The translations under genes were made by a program, and so were the position numbers. The notes below the pieces were generated by a model. That model saw only the letters and a list, made by a program, of their open reading frames with translations. It was not told where the DNA came from and searched no databases. A stretch of 7,733 bases of DNA, from positions 1 to 7,733 of the forward strand of contig CAZGBM010000077.1 in assembly GCA_964523975.1 (NCBI GenBank). The letters are read 5' to 3'. Source of the DNA: JAFGHJ01 sp964523975 (GTDB lineage: Bacteria; Hydrothermota; UBA3072). Of the stretch, positions 4,944 through 7,733 are shown piece after piece; the first letter of the stretch is position 1; every line of letters starts with the position of its first letter.

Positions 4944-6329
4944 TCAAACCCTGCCTTTTAAAATTTGTTCCGCCTTTTTTATTTGTTCCTTAACGGACTC
5001 TGTTCCGGTACCGCCCGTCAGGTTCCGGCGTTCGATAGCGTGAGCGAAATCCAGATAGTCGTAAATTTCTTTTTCGAAGCTCGAAGAAAACTCCTTCAGT
5101 TTGTCTAGAGGGATTTCGTTCATCGAAATATTGTTTTCGTTTGCCAATTTGACAATCTTTCCGGTAATCTCATGCGCGGTTCTGAACGGTATTTTTCTCT
5201 CGGTAAGATAATCAGCCATTTCCGTTGCGAGAAGCTCTGGAGATAAAGATCTCTCTATTTTTTCCTCGTTGAGAGTCAAAGTTTTTAAAACTCCCGTGAA
5301 TATTTCGAGAGATTCTTCCGCAACTTTGAGAATCTCAAAAACATGTTTTTTGTCTTCCTGAAGGTCCCGATTGTAAGCATTAGGAAGGCCGTGACATAAG
5401 GAAAGAAGTGCCGTCAAATGCCCTATAGCAGAAGCCGATTTCCCCCGGATAAGCTCCAGGCTATCCGGATTTTTCTTCTGAGGCATAATACTGCTACCTG
5501 TTGCATATTCATCGTCTATTTTTACAAAATCAAACTTATCGGTTGACCAGAGTATAAAATCTGATGCATAACGGCTGAGGTGTACTACCATCGATGTCAG
5601 AACAAATGCAATGAGGGTCGGAATATCTCTGTGTGCCGTTATGTCAAGACTGTTCCGGCTTTGTTCACCGAAGCCCAGCTCGCGGGCAAGCTCTTTCCGG
5701 TCAATGGGAAATCCGCTGCCTGCCAGAGCACCAGAGCCTAAGGGCAGAATATTGCAGTGCTTTAATCCGAAAGTCAAAGATTCCTTATCACGCTCTAAAA
5801 GCCAGAAAAAGGAAATAATATAATGCGAGAAAAGAATGGGCTGAGCCTGCTGCAGATGAGTATAACCGGGCATTATCAGGTCCAAGTTATCCTTTGCAAG
5901 AGCGACAATAACTTTTTCAAGTGCCACAATTTTATCTGCCATATCCGGAATTACACGCTTTAAATAAAGCAGCAAGTCTGTGATTACCTGGTCGTTCCGG
6001 CTGCGTCCGGTATGAATTTTTTTTCCAGGCTCGCCTGCAATTTCGGTTAGTCTCCGTTCAATCGCGCTGTGAATGTCTTCATCGCCGGGAAGTATAGAGA
6101 AACTTCCTTGATTAAATTCCTCTTCTATTTTTTCCAGAGCTACCAGGATTTCTTTCAGTTCTTTTCCGGATAGAATGCCTATCTTATTTAAACTTTTAGC
6201 CCAGGCGCGGTTTACCGCAATGTCCTCGGCGTAGAGGATTTTATCGGTTTCGATTGAATGACTGAATTTTTCCATCTCCGGGGCTGTCTCTTTAGAAAAA
6301 CGCCCTTTCCAGATTTTTTCTTTTCCCAC
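4944..6329 (-). CDS. argH: Argininosuccinate lyase
   Basis: Splits argininosuccinate into arginine and fumarate, the last step of arginine synthesis; a cytoplasmic homotetramer of the fumarase/aspartase superfamily. At 461 residues it is full length. Family signatures are present: WKGRFSKE near the N-terminus, HTGRSRNDQ (106-114), GYTHLQQAQP (155-164) with the catalytic His158, and the loop GSSIMPQKKNPD (278-289) with the catalytic serine. Where many family members have NSLD followed by a variable pair and SDRD, this one reads NSLDITAHRD (226-235), a modest departure that keeps the final RD. The start is a GTG at 6327-6329, 8 nt after the argG stop, with only a weak AGGT ahead of it; there is no nearby ATG, and translation is probably coupled to argG. 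Confidence 0.97.
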   Translation of the reverse strand: MGKEKIWKGRFSKETAPEMEKFSHSIETDKILYAEDIAVNRAWAKSLNKIGILSGKELKEILVALEKIEEEFNQGSFSILPGDEDIHSAIERRLTEIAGEPGKKIHTGRSRNDQVITDLLLYLKRVIPDMADKIVALEKVIVALAKDNLDLIMPGYTHLQQAQPILFSHYIISFFWLLERDKESLTFGLKHCNILPLGSGALAGSGFPIDRKELARELGFGEQSRNSLDITAHRDIPTLIAFVLTSMVVHLSRYASDFILWSTDKFDFVKIDDEYATGSSIMPQKKNPDSLELIRGKSASAIGHLTALLSLCHGLPNAYNRDLQEDKKHVFEILKVAEESLEIFTGVLKTLTLNEEKIERSLSPELLATEMADYLTERKIPFRTAHEITGKIVKLANENNISMNEIPLDKLKEFSSSFEKEIYDYLDFAHAIERRNLTGGTGTESVKEQIKKAEQILKGRV

Positions 6330-6337
6330 TTTTCTAC

Positions 6338-7558
6338 CTATAATTTCCCTTCTTTATCGAGTTTTTGCAGTCCGCGTATCGTCAGCTGCAATCCAAAAAG
6401 ATTAATGAATCCCTCGGCGTCCTTCTGGTTATAAATCTCGTCTTCGCCGAAGGTAGCAAAATCCTTACGGTAAATCGAAAACGGCGATTTTCGTCCCAGT
6501 GTAATTACGTTTCCCTTATAGAGTTTCAAGCGGACCACTCCACTCACTTTTTCCTGAGTTTTATCGACAAAAACATCCAGGGCTTCTTTCAGTTCCGAAA
6601 ACCATAAACCGTAATAGACCAATCGGGCGTAAAGATTCGCAACATCCATTTTATGGTGTAGCGTATTTGCTTCAAGCACGATACTCTCTAATTGCTTGTG
6701 CGCTTCGTAGAGGATGGTCCCTCCGGGTGTTTCGTAAACACCTCGGGACTTGATTCCGACAAGGCGATTCTCAACCATATCAATCATACCAATGCCATGT
6801 TTCTTGCCCATCTTGTTCAGATGAAGAATCAAATCCACAGGTGGCACTTTTTTACCATCTACGGCTACAGGGATTCCGTTTTTAAATTCTATTTCCACGG
6901 TTTCAGGAACATCCGCCGCCTCTTCCACTGGCTTGGTGTAAGAGTAAGCATCCTTAGGAAACTCTTTCCAGGGGTCTTCGAGGATACCTCCCTCCGTACT
7001 TCTATGCCACAAGTTGGTATCGTTGCTGTAAATTTTTTCCTTTGTACTCTTCACTTCCAGTCCATACTTTTTGGCATAATCTATTTCATCTTCTCTCGAC
7101 TTTAAATCCCATTCTCGCCATGGAGAAATTATCTTCAGTTTCGGATTCAAAGCCTTATATGTCAATTCGAAACGGACCTGATCGTTGCCTTTTCCGGTGC
7201 AACCGTGGGAAACCGCATCAGCACCTTCTTTTTCCGCTATCTCAACCTGTTTTTTTGCGGCTATCGGACGCGCAAAAGAGGTTCCCAAAAGGTAACTTCC
7301 TTCATATATCGCCCCGGCTTTAAGTACGGGAAAGACATATTCCGTAGCAAATTCTTCTTTCAAATCCACGACATACGCCTTATCGGCACCAGAGGAAAGA
7401 GCTTTTTCTTCAATGCCTTCTAACTCATCCTCCTGACCAAGGTCGGCGGTAAACGTGATGACTTTACAATCGTAGTTCTTCTTGAGCCAGTGAAGAATTA
7501 CAGTTGTATCCAGACCTCCCGAGTAGGCAAGAACTACTTTTTTGACTTTTTCTTTCAT
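6338..7558 (-). CDS. argG: Argininosuccinate synthase
   Basis: Joins citrulline and aspartate using ATP to form argininosuccinate, the penultimate step of arginine synthesis; a cytoplasmic homotetramer. At 406 residues it is the usual length of the common type. The ATP-binding N-type P-loop is AYSGGLDTT (11-19). Further signatures are GTSFARP (92-98), HGCTGKGNDQVRFE (118-131) for nucleotide and aspartate binding, and the ISPWREW segment (144-150). The ATG at 7556-7558 follows a GGGAGGG ribosome site with slightly long spacing. It is the first gene of a leftward argG-argH-argR unit, with an ARG box upstream, so repression by arginine-loaded ArgR is expected. Confidence 0.98.
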   Translation of the reverse strand: MKEKVKKVVLAYSGGLDTTVILHWLKKNYDCKVITFTADLGQEDELEGIEEKALSSGADKAYVVDLKEEFATEYVFPVLKAGAIYEGSYLLGTSFARPIAAKKQVEIAEKEGADAVSHGCTGKGNDQVRFELTYKALNPKLKIISPWREWDLKSREDEIDYAKKYGLEVKSTKEKIYSNDTNLWHRSTEGGILEDPWKEFPKDAYSYTKPVEEAADVPETVEIEFKNGIPVAVDGKKVPPVDLILHLNKMGKKHGIGMIDMVENRLVGIKSRGVYETPGGTILYEAHKQLESIVLEANTLHHKMDVANLYARLVYYGLWFSELKEALDVFVDKTQEKVSGVVRLKLYKGNVITLGRKSPFSIYRKDFATFGEDEIYNQKDAEGFINLFGLQLTIRGLQKLDKEGKL

Positions 7559-7590
7559 TTTTTTCTACCCTCCCAGGTAATCTATAATAC

Positions 7591-7621
7591 ATTATAATAC
7601 CGCGTTTTCTTTGCTTGTCAA
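7591..7621 (-). promoter_or_regulatory. argG promoter
   Basis: On the minus strand, TTGACA (7616-7621), then either TATTAT (7594-7599) with a 16-nt spacer or TATAAT (7591-7596) with a 19-nt spacer. The first fits normal spacing better. The leader would be about 25-30 nt and contains the GGGAGGG site. A near-copy of the -10 region, TATTATA, lies just downstream at 7583-7589. Confidence 0.7.
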
Positions 7622-7638
7622 GTTAAATTTTCATTTTT

Positions 7639-7656
7639 TATGAATTTTTATTCATT
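7639..7656. promoter_or_regulatory. ARG box (ArgR operator) of argG
   Basis: The 18-bp site contains TGAATTTTTATTCA at 7641-7654 and fits the known operator form wnTGAATwwwwATTCAnw exactly; both half-sites are perfect. It lies 17 bp upstream of the -35 box. A degenerate second box is possible at 7618-7635, separated by 3 bp, the usual spacing of paired ARG boxes. Its right half reads TTTCA in place of ATTCA and its left half is poor, but it overlaps the -35 element, where repression would act. Confidence 0.82.
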
Positions 7657-7660
7657 TTTT

Positions 7661-7733
7661 TGCCACAAAGGCACAACGCGGCAAGGTCGCTAATTCAAAA
7701 ATCAAATATTAAAATGCAAAATTACAAACCAAA
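7661..7733 (+). repeat. CACAGAG-type repeat copy C and adjoining A-rich tract, cut by the window edge
   Basis: Copy C reads TGC, then the octamers cacaaagg (7664-7671), cacaacgc (7672-7679) and ggcaaggt (7680-7687). It is followed to the window end by an A-rich tract of loosely repeated CAAA-type units (ATCAAATATT, AATGCAAAATTAC). In environmental genomes such tracts often accompany this repeat type. No gene is visible in the last 75 bases. Confidence 0.5.

Noticed and set aside
5632..5661. NSLDITAHRD in place of the usual SDRD form in argH, read as a possible inactive lyase
   Set aside because: The catalytic His158 and the GSSIMPQKKNPD loop are intact, and this segment varies among family members.
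6692..7105. Plus-strand open frame of 137 codons opposite argG
   Set aside because: argG is certain on the other strand. The frame has no ribosome site, its translation looks like no known protein, and it is a by-product of the argG codons.

Overview
The window comes from an AT-rich bacterial chromosome. A probable outer-membrane barrel protein, an exported lipoprotein-like enzyme and several AGGAGG ribosome sites suggest a Gram-negative organism. Degenerate CACAGAG-type intergenic repeats are common in genomes of uncultured environmental bacteria. The phylum cannot be fixed from this sequence; Omnitrophota or Elusimicrobiota-like lineages are only a guess.

Layout from left to right: (1) 1-199, the N-terminus of a secreted VIT-domain protein that runs off the left edge; (2) 287-1060, an exported alpha-acetolactate decarboxylase; (3) 1138-2301, a radical SAM protein with a C-terminal helix-hairpin-helix; (4) 2267-3070, a HEAT-repeat protein of the DNA alkylation repair type; (5) a strong terminator at 3132-3164; (6) 3219-3701, a small secreted or outer-membrane protein; (7) 3835-4179, a small four-helix membrane protein, the only plus-strand gene; (8) a 262-bp repeat-rich gap; (9) 4442-7558, the arginine cluster argG-argH-argR, transcribed leftward; (10) 7559-7733, the argG control region and the edge of another repeat.

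The arginine genes work together. ArgG joins citrulline to aspartate, ArgH releases arginine and fumarate, and ArgR is the arginine-sensing repressor. A textbook ARG box sits just upstream of the argG promoter, with a degenerate second half overlapping the -35 element, so the repressor gene lies in the unit it probably controls. Genes 3070 to 287 probably form a second leftward unit that begins with two overlapping genes that may act in DNA repair.

Points of most interest: two perfect TTGACA-N17-TATAAT promoters back to back; argR and the HEAT-repeat gene, whose promoters sit so close to the start codon that their mRNAs may be leaderless or nearly so, while other genes have strong Shine-Dalgarno sites; and intergenic repeats sharing an 8-nt period, one of which falsely extends a reading frame. 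I did not find a clearly new multi-gene system.
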